Shown here in pieces: positions 33,002-41,658 of a stretch of 56,316 bases of DNA. Every line of letters starts with the position of its first letter. Within the stretch, counting starts at the first letter, position 1. The notes beneath the pieces are model-generated. The model was not told the DNA's origin, did no database searches, and saw nothing but the letters and a program-made list of their open reading frames with translations. Source of the stretch: an uncultured Cytophagales bacterium (GTDB lineage Bacteria > Bacteroidota > Bacteroidia > Cytophagales > Thermonemataceae). Position numbers and translations under genes: made by a program. Where the stretch lies: positions 1 through 56,316 of the forward strand of contig CALLAC010000032.1 in assembly GCA_938002655.1 (NCBI GenBank), read 5' to 3'.

Positions 33002-33649
33002 ATGGCATTAGGCGAAAATATCAAGCGTGAGCGAATGATACCTGTTCGCAATCGCATCGTGTATAATCGGTTGCAACAAGAATTAGAAGAACTTAAAGAT
33101 CAAAATCTTACACTTTCCGAACCCAATTATGATATTTCAGCTGCTTTAGAAAATTTAAGCAAATTTGAAGAAGAAAACGAGATTGCTCAAACTCATTCCA
33201 AGTCCAAAGTAGAGTTTTTTTCGCATATCAACGATATTTTAGAGCATTGCTTTATGGTTGCAGAGTTAGATAGCAGTAATTTACAAATTTTGAAAGCAAA
33301 CGAAATATTTTGCCAAGCCTTACAGATAACACCTACCGAACTACACGTTCGGTCTTTAAGAGAGTTTTTTGTCAAAGAAAAAACTACCGAGTGGGACACT
33401 TTTTGCGAAAAACTCAACAAAGGCGAAAGAGTGCAAACGATGCTTGAATTCTTACCCAAAAACGCTACCGAACAAGAAAAACTGATATGCTCTGCTACAC
33501 TGGTAAGCAAACCTGCTCAACAATCTACAATTTACATTCTCATTGCTCAAAATATTACTGCGGCAATAAGTGCCTACCGAAGCAATACTACCATTGAAAT
33601 AGATATTGATAAAAAACTGAAATCTGCCAAAATTATTGTCAAAATCTAA
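33002..33649 (+). CDS. PAS-like protein coupled to ParA, unknown function
   Basis: A 215-residue protein. The basic N-terminus, MALGENIKRERMIPVRNRIV, resembles the short Lys/Arg-rich peptides by which ParB, TlpT and McdB-type partners stimulate ParA ATPases. A coil follows (about 22-60). A PAS-like domain lies at about 68-190 (HINDILEHCFMVAELDSSNL, LKANEIFCQALQITPTELH), and a short C-terminal tail ends KSAKIIVKI. The gene is 2 bases from parA and must be translationally linked. Cargo and ligand are unknown. Its stop overlaps the stop of the small lipoprotein gene on the other strand. Confidence 0.7.
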   Translation: MALGENIKRERMIPVRNRIVYNRLQQELEELKDQNLTLSEPNYDISAALENLSKFEEENEIAQTHSKSKVEFFSHINDILEHCFMVAELDSSNLQILKANEIFCQALQITPTELHVRSLREFFVKEKTTEWDTFCEKLNKGERVQTMLEFLPKNATEQEKLICSATLVSKPAQQSTIYILIAQNITAAISAYRSNTTIEIDIDKKLKSAKIIVKI

Positions 33650-33759
33650 CGCATCGTAGGCGTTACGTAGTAGATTTTTCCTCTTTGGCAATAATGCTTG
33701 GGCGAGCAGGAAGCAAAACCTACGAGGCAAAGTAAAATAAAGGCAATTTTCATTTTCAT
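33646..33759 (-). CDS. 37-residue lipoprotein
   Basis: A short frame starting at ATG 33759 encodes MKMKIAFILLCLVGFASC then SPKHYCQRGKIYYVTPTMR. It has a complete type II signal peptide with lipobox VGFASC (Cys18) and a 19-residue mature peptide with a second Cys at position 24. It starts 12 bases after the amidase stop on the same strand, so it is likely the last gene of that operon. The stop (33646-33648) overlaps that of the PAS-like gene. Such tiny lipoproteins are easily missed by gene callers; the function is unknown. An alternative in-frame ATG lies two codons on. Confidence 0.6.
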   Translation of the reverse strand: MKMKIAFILLCLVGFASCSPKHYCQRGKIYYVTPTMR

Positions 33760-33770
33760 AGAGGGCTATT

Positions 33771-34991
33771 TTACCAAAGAAAATTGCAAATACCATGCCA
33801 ATAAGCTCGGGCTATATCTAAAACTCTTGGAGAAGTATAGAGCTCGTCTATTTGTAAAGTTTTTTCGTTCAATTTTCGGATTTCTTGCTCGCTATCTTGT
33901 AAAAGGCTTTCGCCATAACATACAATGCCTTCTATTTCACGACATAGCATCAAATTGCGGGCATATACGCCTTTGCTACCTGTCCATAGGCAATATTTTT
34001 GCAAGAAGGGTTGGTCATTTAGCAAGGGTACTATGGGCACATTAGCAATTTTTTCGTGAGCCTCCAAGATTTTTTCTGCTAGTTGTATTGAACGTTCTAT
34101 CTGAAAGCTACAAAGCAAGCGAATAAAATGCTTCATATCAGTTTCTTGCTGAAAGTCTTTATCTTCGAAGGCTCCTGCCACAAATGCTATTGCAAAATTC
34201 TGATGTGTAGGTTTATTCCAAGGTTTGTTGTTTTCGTCTACATTGTAGTGAATAATAATTGTAAAATCGGGTTGAAAGGCATTTATTTTTCGCACTCTTT
34301 CCAAGAGTTCTTGTTTTCTGAATTGTTTTTTGAAAAAAAGAGCGGGCGAGGGTTGAGTATTTTTTCGGATTGATTTTTTGCCTTGTTTTTTTTGAGCAAA
34401 GTTTTGCAGATACTCGGCATACATATCGCCGAAAGTTTTTTCAAAGGCGGTATAATAGGGTTTAGAACGCGTGAGAAGCACTTGGGCTCCATGCTTTTTT
34501 AGGCTATCGGCAAGGATTTTGGCAGTAGCCCAAGCCAACGAAGATTCGAAAAAAGTAATTTCGGTACTATCGGGCAAAGTCATTTTCAGGTATTTTCCCT
34601 CTATCTGAGCCGTAGCCCAATCTCCTGCAAAGTGTCCGGGATCTAAGGCAATTCGCAAGCCTGTGTATTTAGGTAAGCCAAAAAAAGCATTGCGTAAAAA
34701 TAAAAGCACTAACTTTTTTTGTTGTGCTTCTTGTTGGGCATAGTAAAAGCGTTGTAATTTGTATAGACTATCAGTAGAGATGTGGCTACGGCAATTATCT
34801 TTCTGAAAGTATAAACCCGTAGCATCTAAATAAAGTGAGTTTGGGCGAGTATTCTTTAAAAAAAGATATTTTTCAGCTTTTACCTGGAAAATATCTTGTG
34901 CTTTTCCTACAAATACAAAAAACAAACAGCCTCTTAGCAAAAAAAAGCATCGTTGTATAGCACAAAAAAGCCTGCAAGCAATTTTCAACAC
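33771..34991 (-). CDS. N-acetylmuramoyl-L-alanine amidase (Amidase_3 family)
   Basis: An exported zinc amidase that removes stem peptides from peptidoglycan, of about 406 residues. After a hydrophobic signal segment (about 1-31) the catalytic domain begins at about residue 112. The Zn ligands are His120 (ALDPGHFAG), Glu149 (FFESSLAWATAKIL) and the His of TIIIHYNVDENN. A basic insertion (about 185-240, KKQGKKSIRKN ... FFKKQFRKQELLERV) separates the second and third ligands and may act as a regulatory helix, as in AmiB-like enzymes. The start is GTG at 34991, 2 bases after the preceding stop. It is cotranscribed with the secreted protein upstream and the 37-residue lipoprotein downstream. Confidence 0.82.
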   Translation of the reverse strand: MLKIACRLFCAIQRCFFLLRGCLFFVFVGKAQDIFQVKAEKYLFLKNTRPNSLYLDATGLYFQKDNCRSHISTDSLYKLQRFYYAQQEAQQKKLVLLFLRNAFFGLPKYTGLRIALDPGHFAGDWATAQIEGKYLKMTLPDSTEITFFESSLAWATAKILADSLKKHGAQVLLTRSKPYYTAFEKTFGDMYAEYLQNFAQKKQGKKSIRKNTQPSPALFFKKQFRKQELLERVRKINAFQPDFTIIIHYNVDENNKPWNKPTHQNFAIAFVAGAFEDKDFQQETDMKHFIRLLCSFQIERSIQLAEKILEAHEKIANVPIVPLLNDQPFLQKYCLWTGSKGVYARNLMLCREIEGIVCYGESLLQDSEQEIRKLNEKTLQIDELYTSPRVLDIARAYWHGICNFLW

Positions 34992-34993
34992 TT

Positions 34994-35683
34994 TTATGCT
35001 TTCGTTTCGTAATATTTTAGCAAAGCTACAATATCATCATCTTTTTTCAGATTCAGTTGGTTATCTTTGATAAACTTTTCCCATTCTTTGGTGTCACCTC
35101 CAAGAGCCTCTAGAATAGATTTCTTATTTTTCTTCACCGCTACCGCTTTTCCTTGATTGTAGATATACCATTCTTCTTGCCTAACATACACATATTCTTC
35201 GGTATGAGAGCCATAAGAGGCAGAAGCCGCTTTACGAAGCTCTGCATAAGTTTTTTTGAGAAATTTAACCTTGTCCCCTTCATAGATAACTTCAAAGAAA
35301 CTGGCAGGTGTGTATTTTGAAATACCATCTAATCCTGCAATAAACTTATATTTCTGGAAGCGAGCCGTTTTTTCATTATAGATATTTAAGGTAAATCTGT
35401 AAACCGAGCCTTTCGGAAATTCAAATACACCCACAGCATTCTGAAAAATAAGCTTATCTTCAAGTATATCATATTTTAGTTTGTTCAGAGGTATTTCTTT
35501 GTTATCAGTACTTACTACTACTGTTCCTTCTGTCCAATCTGATGTAAAATAACTATCTCCTTCTATTTTTTTACCTGTTGTAGTAAGCGGTGCCAAGGTA
35601 ATCCCATTAATTTCAGGATTGATATTTTGCGAAAATACAAACAAGGGAGAAAACAAAAGAATAATTAGTGTTGTACGTAGCAT
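34994..35683 (-). CDS. Secreted protein of unknown function, upstream of the amidase
   Basis: A 229-residue protein with an N-terminal signal peptide (MLRTTLIILLFSPLFVFSQ). The mature part is mostly beta-strand-like (GTVVVSTDNKEIPLNKLKYD, LIFQNAVGVFEFPKGSVYRF) and ends in a Lys-rich helical region (WEKFIKDNQLNLKKDDDIVA). Two-base spacing to the amidase gene indicates tight coupling. Its promoter lies at the SusCD-operon terminator. It resembles abundant uncharacterised Cytophagales secreted proteins. No enzyme motif was recognised. Confidence 0.7.
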   Translation of the reverse strand: MLRTTLIILLFSPLFVFSQNINPEINGITLAPLTTTGKKIEGDSYFTSDWTEGTVVVSTDNKEIPLNKLKYDILEDKLIFQNAVGVFEFPKGSVYRFTLNIYNEKTARFQKYKFIAGLDGISKYTPASFFEVIYEGDKVKFLKKTYAELRKAASASYGSHTEEYVYVRQEEWYIYNQGKAVAVKKNKKSILEALGGDTKEWEKFIKDNQLNLKKDDDIVALLKYYETKA

Positions 35684-35706
35684 ACAGCTTTTATTTAATT
35701 GGTTTA

Positions 35707-35714
35707 CAAAACTA
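35707..35714 (-). promoter_or_regulatory. -7 box of the secreted protein-amidase-lipoprotein operon
   Basis: The minus strand reads TAGTTTTG, an exact TAnnTTTG match, 24 bases before the ATG at 35683 and directly beyond the SusCD terminator stem. Confidence 0.45.
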
Positions 35715-35742
35715 AAAGAGCTACTTTATTAGTAGCCCTTTT
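35711..35742 (-). terminator. Terminator of the SusC-SusD-lipoprotein operon
   Basis: AGTAGCCCTTTT (35731-35742) pairs with AAAAGAGCTACT (35714-35725) with one A/C mismatch and a 5-base loop. On the minus strand the stem ends in TTTT. It lies 11 bases after the lipoprotein stop. Confidence 0.75.
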
Positions 35743-35752
35743 GCTAATCTTC

Positions 35753-36646
35753 TTACTGCTTGTTGTAAGTATGTACCTTTTGCTCTACTACAGATCCTGA
35801 ACCTACAGTTCCACCAGATCTAACAACATACGCTATCTTAAAATTACCTGTGCATAGATCAAACTGTCTGTTTGATGCCGGAGCAGAAGTATCGGTTGTG
35901 ACATTGAAAGTATCTGAACCATCCGTATAAGTAGTTCCAATAATACTAACCCCATTTGTTGCAGGGTTCAACTCATAAACTACTGTTGCTCCAACATCCC
36001 AAAAGTTATTCGTTTGAATTCTATTAGGTCCGCTTGTACTTATAGAAAGCGTAGCAGGATAAGGAGGAGGAGTATAGCCAGGTTCATCTACAAGATAATT
36101 GCCTGTAAATTTAGTGAGTAAGAAAGTACATTTTCCTCCTATTACTATTCGGTGTGTTTTAAAGTTTTCACTCAATCTACCCTTACTTGTAGAAGTAAGA
36201 TTGATACGAATAGCTACAAAGTTAGCAGAATTTGTAGATAAGATATCGTCATTTACTTCAAACTTCAGCCAACCAAAACTTTGACCTGCAGGAATAACAA
36301 TCTGATTGTTAGGATTGAGAATCCGATAATGCTGTCCGAGTACAGCTGTTGTACCCGAAACATCTCCCGCAGGAGCTATTTCAAAGTTTACAATGATATC
36401 TTCGTTTTGATGCGGCCCTACCAAATTGATTTTTAAAGAGTCTTGTGTAAAACGATTATCAAAGATTTTCTCATACTGCCTTGTATCTTTGGTATTAGCA
36501 TCTCCTGGACGCGTAGCTTGCTCTATTTCTATCAAGATATCAGTAAACTTGATAGACGAACCAGGTTCTTTGAAAAAGCAGGAATTTAGCAGTAGCAAGC
36601 CTGCTGCTACTGCTATACTGAAAAGTTTTGCACTTAATTTTTTCAT
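35753..36646 (-). CDS. SusCD-associated surface lipoprotein (DUF4843-like)
   Basis: A 297-residue lipoprotein with signal peptide MKKLSAKLFSIAVAAGLLLL and lipobox LNSC (Cys23). The central part, with GQHYRILNPNNQIVIPAGQS and SFGWLKFEVNDDILSTNSAN, has the Calx-beta-like Ig layout seen in DUF4843-type lipoproteins encoded after SusD. A C-terminal part (about 180-297) with GGKCTFLLTKFTGNYLVDEP looks like a second beta domain. As the third gene of the operon it is expected on the cell surface, helping to capture the ligand of the SusCD complex. Confidence 0.72.
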   Translation of the reverse strand: MKKLSAKLFSIAVAAGLLLLNSCFFKEPGSSIKFTDILIEIEQATRPGDANTKDTRQYEKIFDNRFTQDSLKINLVGPHQNEDIIVNFEIAPAGDVSGTTAVLGQHYRILNPNNQIVIPAGQSFGWLKFEVNDDILSTNSANFVAIRINLTSTSKGRLSENFKTHRIVIGGKCTFLLTKFTGNYLVDEPGYTPPPYPATLSISTSGPNRIQTNNFWDVGATVVYELNPATNGVSIIGTTYTDGSDTFNVTTDTSAPASNRQFDLCTGNFKIAYVVRSGGTVGSGSVVEQKVHTYNKQ

Positions 36647-36691
36647 ATTTCACAATATTTTTAGTTTTTTATGTATACTCAAAATTAGAAA

Positions 36692-38146
36692 TTAGTAACC
36701 AGGGTTTTGTACCAATTTAGGATTAAGTGTAATTTCTGTCGCAGGGATAAAGCTCAGAACCCTAGGATCTGATGGTGATAGAGCAGGACCTTGTGCAGGG
36801 TCTTTTGCAATTGGTAAGCCCAAACGCTTTAAGTCGAAGAAACGATGACCTTCAAAAGCTAGCTCCAATCTTCTTTGAAGCATGATTTCATCAATTAAAG
36901 CGGCTCCAGTAAGTGTAACATTAGACAAACCTCTTGCGTTACGCAGTCTGTTAAGTGCGGCAAGTGCGGCAGGTTCGTTACCACTTCTGGCTCTCCCCTC
37001 AGCTTGAATAAGTATCATTTCTGAATAACGAATTACAGGTACATTTTCTAAAAAGCTACCTTTCTCACCACGCCATTTACCACATTCTATAAGACCATCC
37101 GCAAGTGTCCATACGCTCTGAGAACCAGATCTTCTTATGTCTCCTGTAGGAAAAGCTGCATCTAGGCTATTAGAAGCCGCAATAGCGTAGAAAGCACCTG
37201 CAACGGAAGGTCCCCCATAGGTATTATTCGGGTTTCTTGTCCAAGAAGCCAACGAGTTATTTAATCCATCAACTGTACTCCAATCTGCTGCTGCAATATC
37301 TAACTCAAAAATTGATTCAGGATGATTTGTTGTAGCAAAAGCATTTCTATGATTAGTTGGTGTAGTCAGAGATGGTTTAGGGGATGGTTGGTTATCCACC
37401 GTATTAAGAGCCTCATCAGCTAGATCCGCGGCTCTTGCAAAATCTCCTTTATACAGATAGACTCTGGCAAGTAGAGCTTGTGCTGCTCCTAAATTGGCTC
37501 TTATCGGGAAACCAACATTCGGAATTGAGGAAAACAAGCTAATGGCTTCTTGTAAATCTGCTATTACGAAATCGTAGCATTCTGCTACAGTAGCTCTTAC
37601 TGCTCCTTCTGCATCACTTGCTCCTCTGGTAGGCTTGTTGCGAATAACTACCCCCAGATTAAAGTTTCCTGCATTGGCTGGTTCATAAGAATATACACGC
37701 AACAAATCATGATGACACAATGCACGCAAGAAAAGAGCTTCTGCCCTAAGTCTTTTACGTAAATTATCAGACATAATCACTTTAGGGTCACTAGCTCCTT
37801 CAAGAACAAAATTAGCATCATTGATTGCTGCATAAGGAGCATTTGACCATAGATTGAAATGAGAGAAAATTTGGTTATTGATGTGCGTTACATAACGTCC
37901 TGTATTGACTGCTATTCGAGCATTATCAGCCAATACATCACCTAAGAGCATCATATCTCTGCCGTAATATTCAAACTGATGCATTCTTCGATAGGCTGAA
38001 GCCAACACAGACTGTATACCCGCCGAATCGTTAAGTACTTTATCCGGCGTGAGCGAGGCTCTGGGGGTTTTTTCTAAATAACCATTACAAGAAAAGAGCC
38101 CAGTGGTAAACAACAAAAGTAATGTTAACTTATGCAGTGCTTTCAT
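36692..38146 (-). CDS. SusD/RagB family outer-membrane lipoprotein
   Basis: SusD-type proteins form the lid of a SusC transporter and bind the nutrient at the cell surface. The 484-residue protein has signal peptide MKALHKLTLLLLFTTGLFSC with lipobox Cys20. An N-terminal helical TPR-like region has IQSVLASAYRRM and LRKRLRAEALFLRALCHHDL. Another typical motif is GAAQALLARVYLYKGDFARA. The C-terminal RagB/SusD signature VIRYSEMILIQAEGRARSGN, LNRLRNARGL and RRLELAFEGHRFFDLKRLGL is clear. It sits 24 bases behind susC. No glycosidase, peptidase or regulator gene is nearby, so the ligand is unknown. Confidence 0.95.
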   Translation of the reverse strand: MKALHKLTLLLLFTTGLFSCNGYLEKTPRASLTPDKVLNDSAGIQSVLASAYRRMHQFEYYGRDMMLLGDVLADNARIAVNTGRYVTHINNQIFSHFNLWSNAPYAAINDANFVLEGASDPKVIMSDNLRKRLRAEALFLRALCHHDLLRVYSYEPANAGNFNLGVVIRNKPTRGASDAEGAVRATVAECYDFVIADLQEAISLFSSIPNVGFPIRANLGAAQALLARVYLYKGDFARAADLADEALNTVDNQPSPKPSLTTPTNHRNAFATTNHPESIFELDIAAADWSTVDGLNNSLASWTRNPNNTYGGPSVAGAFYAIAASNSLDAAFPTGDIRRSGSQSVWTLADGLIECGKWRGEKGSFLENVPVIRYSEMILIQAEGRARSGNEPAALAALNRLRNARGLSNVTLTGAALIDEIMLQRRLELAFEGHRFFDLKRLGLPIAKDPAQGPALSPSDPRVLSFIPATEITLNPKLVQNPGY

Positions 38147-38170
38147 ATTCGTACAATTTTAAATTTTTAA

Positions 38171-41100
38171 TTAAAATCCTAAACTTGCTCCAACCGAAAA
38201 CTGTCTTCCTTGTGGGTATTGATTGATACCTCCAGCCAAACTGGTAGGGTTTGCAGTAGTACTTACTACCTCTGGGTCAATTAAATTTGTTTTAGTAAAG
38301 GTAAGTAGATTAACCGCTTGTACAAAAACCCTTGCAGACTTCAAGCCTTTTAGTTTTTCGCTAGGAACATTATATCCCAAAGTAAGCGTTTTTAGTCTTA
38401 GGTATGAAGCATCTTCTAAAAACCTATTAGATGTTCCAGGTAGACCTACACCGTTGTAATTACCAGAAATTGATAAGCGAGGAACGTTAGTAATATCGCC
38501 AGGTTTTTGCCATCTATCCAAGATAGCTGTAACATTATTATTTCCACTTGTCATACCTGTCATCAGATTGAACCGCCAATCGGAGTTGTACGCTACATTA
38601 CCATACTGATACTGCCACAAGAAATCAAGGGTAATTCCTTTAAAGGCAAACTGATTGTTCCAGCCACCAAAAAATTTGGGAATAGTAGAACCAAATAAGC
38701 GGATATCTCTAAAGTCTATACTTTTATCTGCATTTATCTGATATGGTAAAGGCTGATAAACAATATTATTATTGGCATCATAATACATGGGCTGTCCTGT
38801 AGCAGGATTTACTCCTGCATAAGCAGGTAATGCATAGGTATTGAGTGGATAGCCCTTAAATACCTCTATACCGTTTACTATCATTACATTGTTGTTTTCA
38901 GGCAATTCAAGTACCTTGTTCTGTTGGTAAGTAATATTGAAAGAGCTTATCCATTGTAGACTTTCAGGATTGGTCAGGATATTTGCTCTGATTTCAAAAT
39001 CAACTCCTTGATTTCTAATTTTACCAACATTTCTGATAACGCTTGAAGGTCTTTGTCCTGCGTCGGCAGGTATGCTCACACTGAATAGGGCATCTTGCGT
39101 ATCTCTACGCCAGAAGTCAATAGAACCAGAAATTCTTGAGCTACGCAGCAACCCAAAATCTAAGCCGATATTGGTTTGTGCTGAAGTTTCCCAAGTAAGC
39201 AAATCATTACCCAGCACGGTAGGTCTCAAACCACCTTGCCCTGCATACTGAACTCCTCCTGAGAAGGTAGTAACATTTTGATAATCGGCAATTTCTGAGT
39301 TTCCTACAATACCATAACTTGCTTTTAATTTTAGCTCACTAAGCTGGTCGGCGATAGCTTCCATAAAGCCTTCTTGCGAAATACGCCAAGCACCTGAAAC
39401 AGCATAGAAATTACCATATTTACTTTTGGCTCCAAACTTGGATGAGCCATCTCTACGTCCTGTAATATCAATTAAATATTTATCTTTGAAGCCATACCGT
39501 ATTTGGGTAAATATGCCTGCCCTATCATTTTCAAATACGTTACCACTCACATTAGAAACAGTAGTGGGTGTTGTACCATTGGCTACTCCATTCAAAACTG
39601 ATATATTAGGATTAAAGCCTCTACCCAAAGCAGTAGTAAACATAAAATTTCTGTAACGATATTCGTATCCTAACAGAGCTGAAAGGCTATGCTTATCAGC
39701 AAATTTTTTGCTATAATTCAAAGTATAATTTGTATTTATAGCAAAGTCTCTATCATATCTATTAAACATAGAAGGGTTACCTCTAAAAACAGAAATATAA
39801 GCAGGCCTGATGTTTTCATCTCTGTTGTTAAGCCAATCTACCCCTACGAAGCCAGTAGCAGAAAGTTCGGGCAAAAAGTTGTAAGTGGCTCTCAGGCTAC
39901 TTACTACCTGTACTCCATTACCTTTACGAGTTTCATACTCTAAGCCTTGTAAGATATTGTAGTTTAAGGGTAAAACACCATTCGTATATTCAGCGAATCT
40001 GCCATCAGGCAAATATGCACTATACGTAGGAGCACTTGTAAAAGCTGTCATGAATGGTGAGTTTACAAAATTTCCTTCTCCACCCGCAATTGTTCCAAAT
40101 AAGTTTTGTGTAGAAACGTTGTTACTGGTTTGCAAAGAGAAACGCCTGTTGGGTCTATGATCTATATTAAACCGCACGTTGGCTCTTTCCCAGAAATTTT
40201 TAATTACAGTTCCTTCTTGTTTTTGATAAGCAGCTGAAACGTAAAAGCGTGTTTTATCTGTACCACTTGAATAAGAAATATCATACATTCTGATTCGTGC
40301 AACTCTGAAAACAGCTTTTTTCCAGTCAAAATTCACTGTGGTATCAGGGCTACCAAATCTTGCTCTGGCGTTGGCGATAGCAGCATCTATCTGTGCAGGG
40401 GTAGGTGTAGGTAAGGTTGGTCCATACAAATCATTTACTGCGGCTTCTTGCTTTAGAAGGGCATACTCTCTTGCTCCCAACACATTGTACAAGCGAATAG
40501 GCTCAACGAAACCTTCTTGCATTGTGATATTGAATTGCTCTGTATTCTTTTTTCCACGTTTAGTGGTAATAATTACTACCCCATTTGCAGATTGTGCTCC
40601 GTAAATAGCCGCAGAAGCAGGGTCTTTGAGTACTTCAATAGTTTCGATATCGTTGGGATTAATAGAACCAAGTGCATTAGATGAACCTTGCCCCGAAATA
40701 CCACCAGGGTTTACTTGTACTCCATCTACAATGTATAATGGTGCATTAGAAGCAAGAACAGAACCAGTACCTCTGATACGTACAGTAAGACCACCCCCAG
40801 GAGCACCACTTGCGGCATTGACAGCCACTCCTGCTAGGCGTCCTTGCATCGCACGGTCAAAACTTTGCATAGGAAGGTTTTCAAAATCTTTGCCACTTAC
40901 AGCTGAAATAGCACCTGTGGTGGTAGTTTTATCAATTACCTGTCCATAGCTTGTAACGGTAATGGCTTCAATTTGCTCTTCTTCCATTGTCAAATTGATA
41001 ACTGTTTGGTTAGCGATTTTCACGGAGCGTTCGTCATAGCCTGCTGCGGCAAAGGTAAGCACAGCTCCCTGTGGTACGGTAATTGTATAATTACCATCGG

Positions 41101-41269
41101 CATCGGTTACGGTACCTATTTTGGTACCTTTTACGTATACATTGGCACCGGGTATAGGCTGCCCGTCTTTATCTACGAGCCTACCCGAGATGGTTACATC
41201 TGTTTGAGCTAATGCTTGAAAAGCTATCAGAAGCATCAGCACCAAACCCAGAAGTAGATTCTTTCTCAT
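38171..41269 (-). CDS. SusC/RagA family TonB-linked outer-membrane protein
   Basis: A TonB-dependent outer-membrane transporter that pairs with SusD. The 1032-residue protein has signal peptide MRKNLLLGLVLMLLIAFQAL(AQ). A carboxypeptidase-like domain follows (VSGRLVDKDG-type; here ISGRLVDKDGQPIPGANVYV). The SusC plug signature is present (AGVAVNAASGAPGGGLTVRI, LYIVDGVQVNPGG, IETIEVLKDPASAAIYGAQS, NGVVIITTKRGK). A long barrel ends LGF. The frame is open to 41308 with a TTG, but ATG 41269 gives a normal signal peptide. It is the first gene of the three-gene operon. The ligand is unknown, since no degradative enzyme is encoded next to it. Confidence 0.96.
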   Translation of the reverse strand: MRKNLLLGLVLMLLIAFQALAQTDVTISGRLVDKDGQPIPGANVYVKGTKIGTVTDADGNYTITVPQGAVLTFAAAGYDERSVKIANQTVINLTMEEEQIEAITVTSYGQVIDKTTTTGAISAVSGKDFENLPMQSFDRAMQGRLAGVAVNAASGAPGGGLTVRIRGTGSVLASNAPLYIVDGVQVNPGGISGQGSSNALGSINPNDIETIEVLKDPASAAIYGAQSANGVVIITTKRGKKNTEQFNITMQEGFVEPIRLYNVLGAREYALLKQEAAVNDLYGPTLPTPTPAQIDAAIANARARFGSPDTTVNFDWKKAVFRVARIRMYDISYSSGTDKTRFYVSAAYQKQEGTVIKNFWERANVRFNIDHRPNRRFSLQTSNNVSTQNLFGTIAGGEGNFVNSPFMTAFTSAPTYSAYLPDGRFAEYTNGVLPLNYNILQGLEYETRKGNGVQVVSSLRATYNFLPELSATGFVGVDWLNNRDENIRPAYISVFRGNPSMFNRYDRDFAINTNYTLNYSKKFADKHSLSALLGYEYRYRNFMFTTALGRGFNPNISVLNGVANGTTPTTVSNVSGNVFENDRAGIFTQIRYGFKDKYLIDITGRRDGSSKFGAKSKYGNFYAVSGAWRISQEGFMEAIADQLSELKLKASYGIVGNSEIADYQNVTTFSGGVQYAGQGGLRPTVLGNDLLTWETSAQTNIGLDFGLLRSSRISGSIDFWRRDTQDALFSVSIPADAGQRPSSVIRNVGKIRNQGVDFEIRANILTNPESLQWISSFNITYQQNKVLELPENNNVMIVNGIEVFKGYPLNTYALPAYAGVNPATGQPMYYDANNNIVYQPLPYQINADKSIDFRDIRLFGSTIPKFFGGWNNQFAFKGITLDFLWQYQYGNVAYNSDWRFNLMTGMTSGNNNVTAILDRWQKPGDITNVPRLSISGNYNGVGLPGTSNRFLEDASYLRLKTLTLGYNVPSEKLKGLKSARVFVQAVNLLTFTKTNLIDPEVVSTTANPTSLAGGINQYPQGRQFSVGASLGF

Positions 41270-41658
41270 AAGAAAATTGGGTTTTAGGTTTAGTTTAACA
41301 TTAAACAAAAATTAAATAGCTTTTTAGGCTTTGCAAGAAATAAAATTGCTTGCATAATTACAAATTTGCCTCAAATTTTTTGTGTTAGAATGCATTTTTG
41401 CAATTATATTTTGCTGAAAAACAGTCTTTTCTATAAAAAATTTTATTTAGACTGCTTTTTAGCGAGTGCAATTTATTAAAATTAGCTTAATATTCCAAAA
41501 AAGTCAAAAAAATATTTTTTGACTTAATCGGTGGCATCTAGAATATCATTTTACAGAACAATCAGACTGCAAACCGCTTATCTATTTTTCTGTATATTTA
41601 GACTTGCCATACAAAAAGCTATCGTAAGAATTCGGAAAAGATTATATATGGGCAGTTT
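41270..41658. other. Intergenic region between susC and sufD, several hairpins, no gene
   Basis: This 389-base AT-rich spacer holds the sufD terminator (41497-41525). Other inverted repeats are CAGTCT (41422-41427) with AGACTG (41449-41454), and AAATTTG with CAAATTT near 41362-41378. Part of it must be the susC leader and promoter, but no exact -33/-7 pair was found. The only long frame (41531-41785) runs antisense into sufD and looks like a shadow. Confidence 0.55.
41497..41525 (-). terminator. Terminator of the sufC-sufD transcript
   Basis: AAGTCAAAAAA (41501-41511) and TTTTTTGACTT (41515-41525) form a perfect 11-bp stem with a 3-base loop. On the minus strand the stem runs into a T-run. 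It lies about 130 bases after the sufD stop. Confidence 0.7.

Noticed and set aside
40338-40949. Plus-strand frames of 88 and 107 codons inside susC
   Set aside because: Antisense shadows of the SusC plug region; no independent start context or motif.
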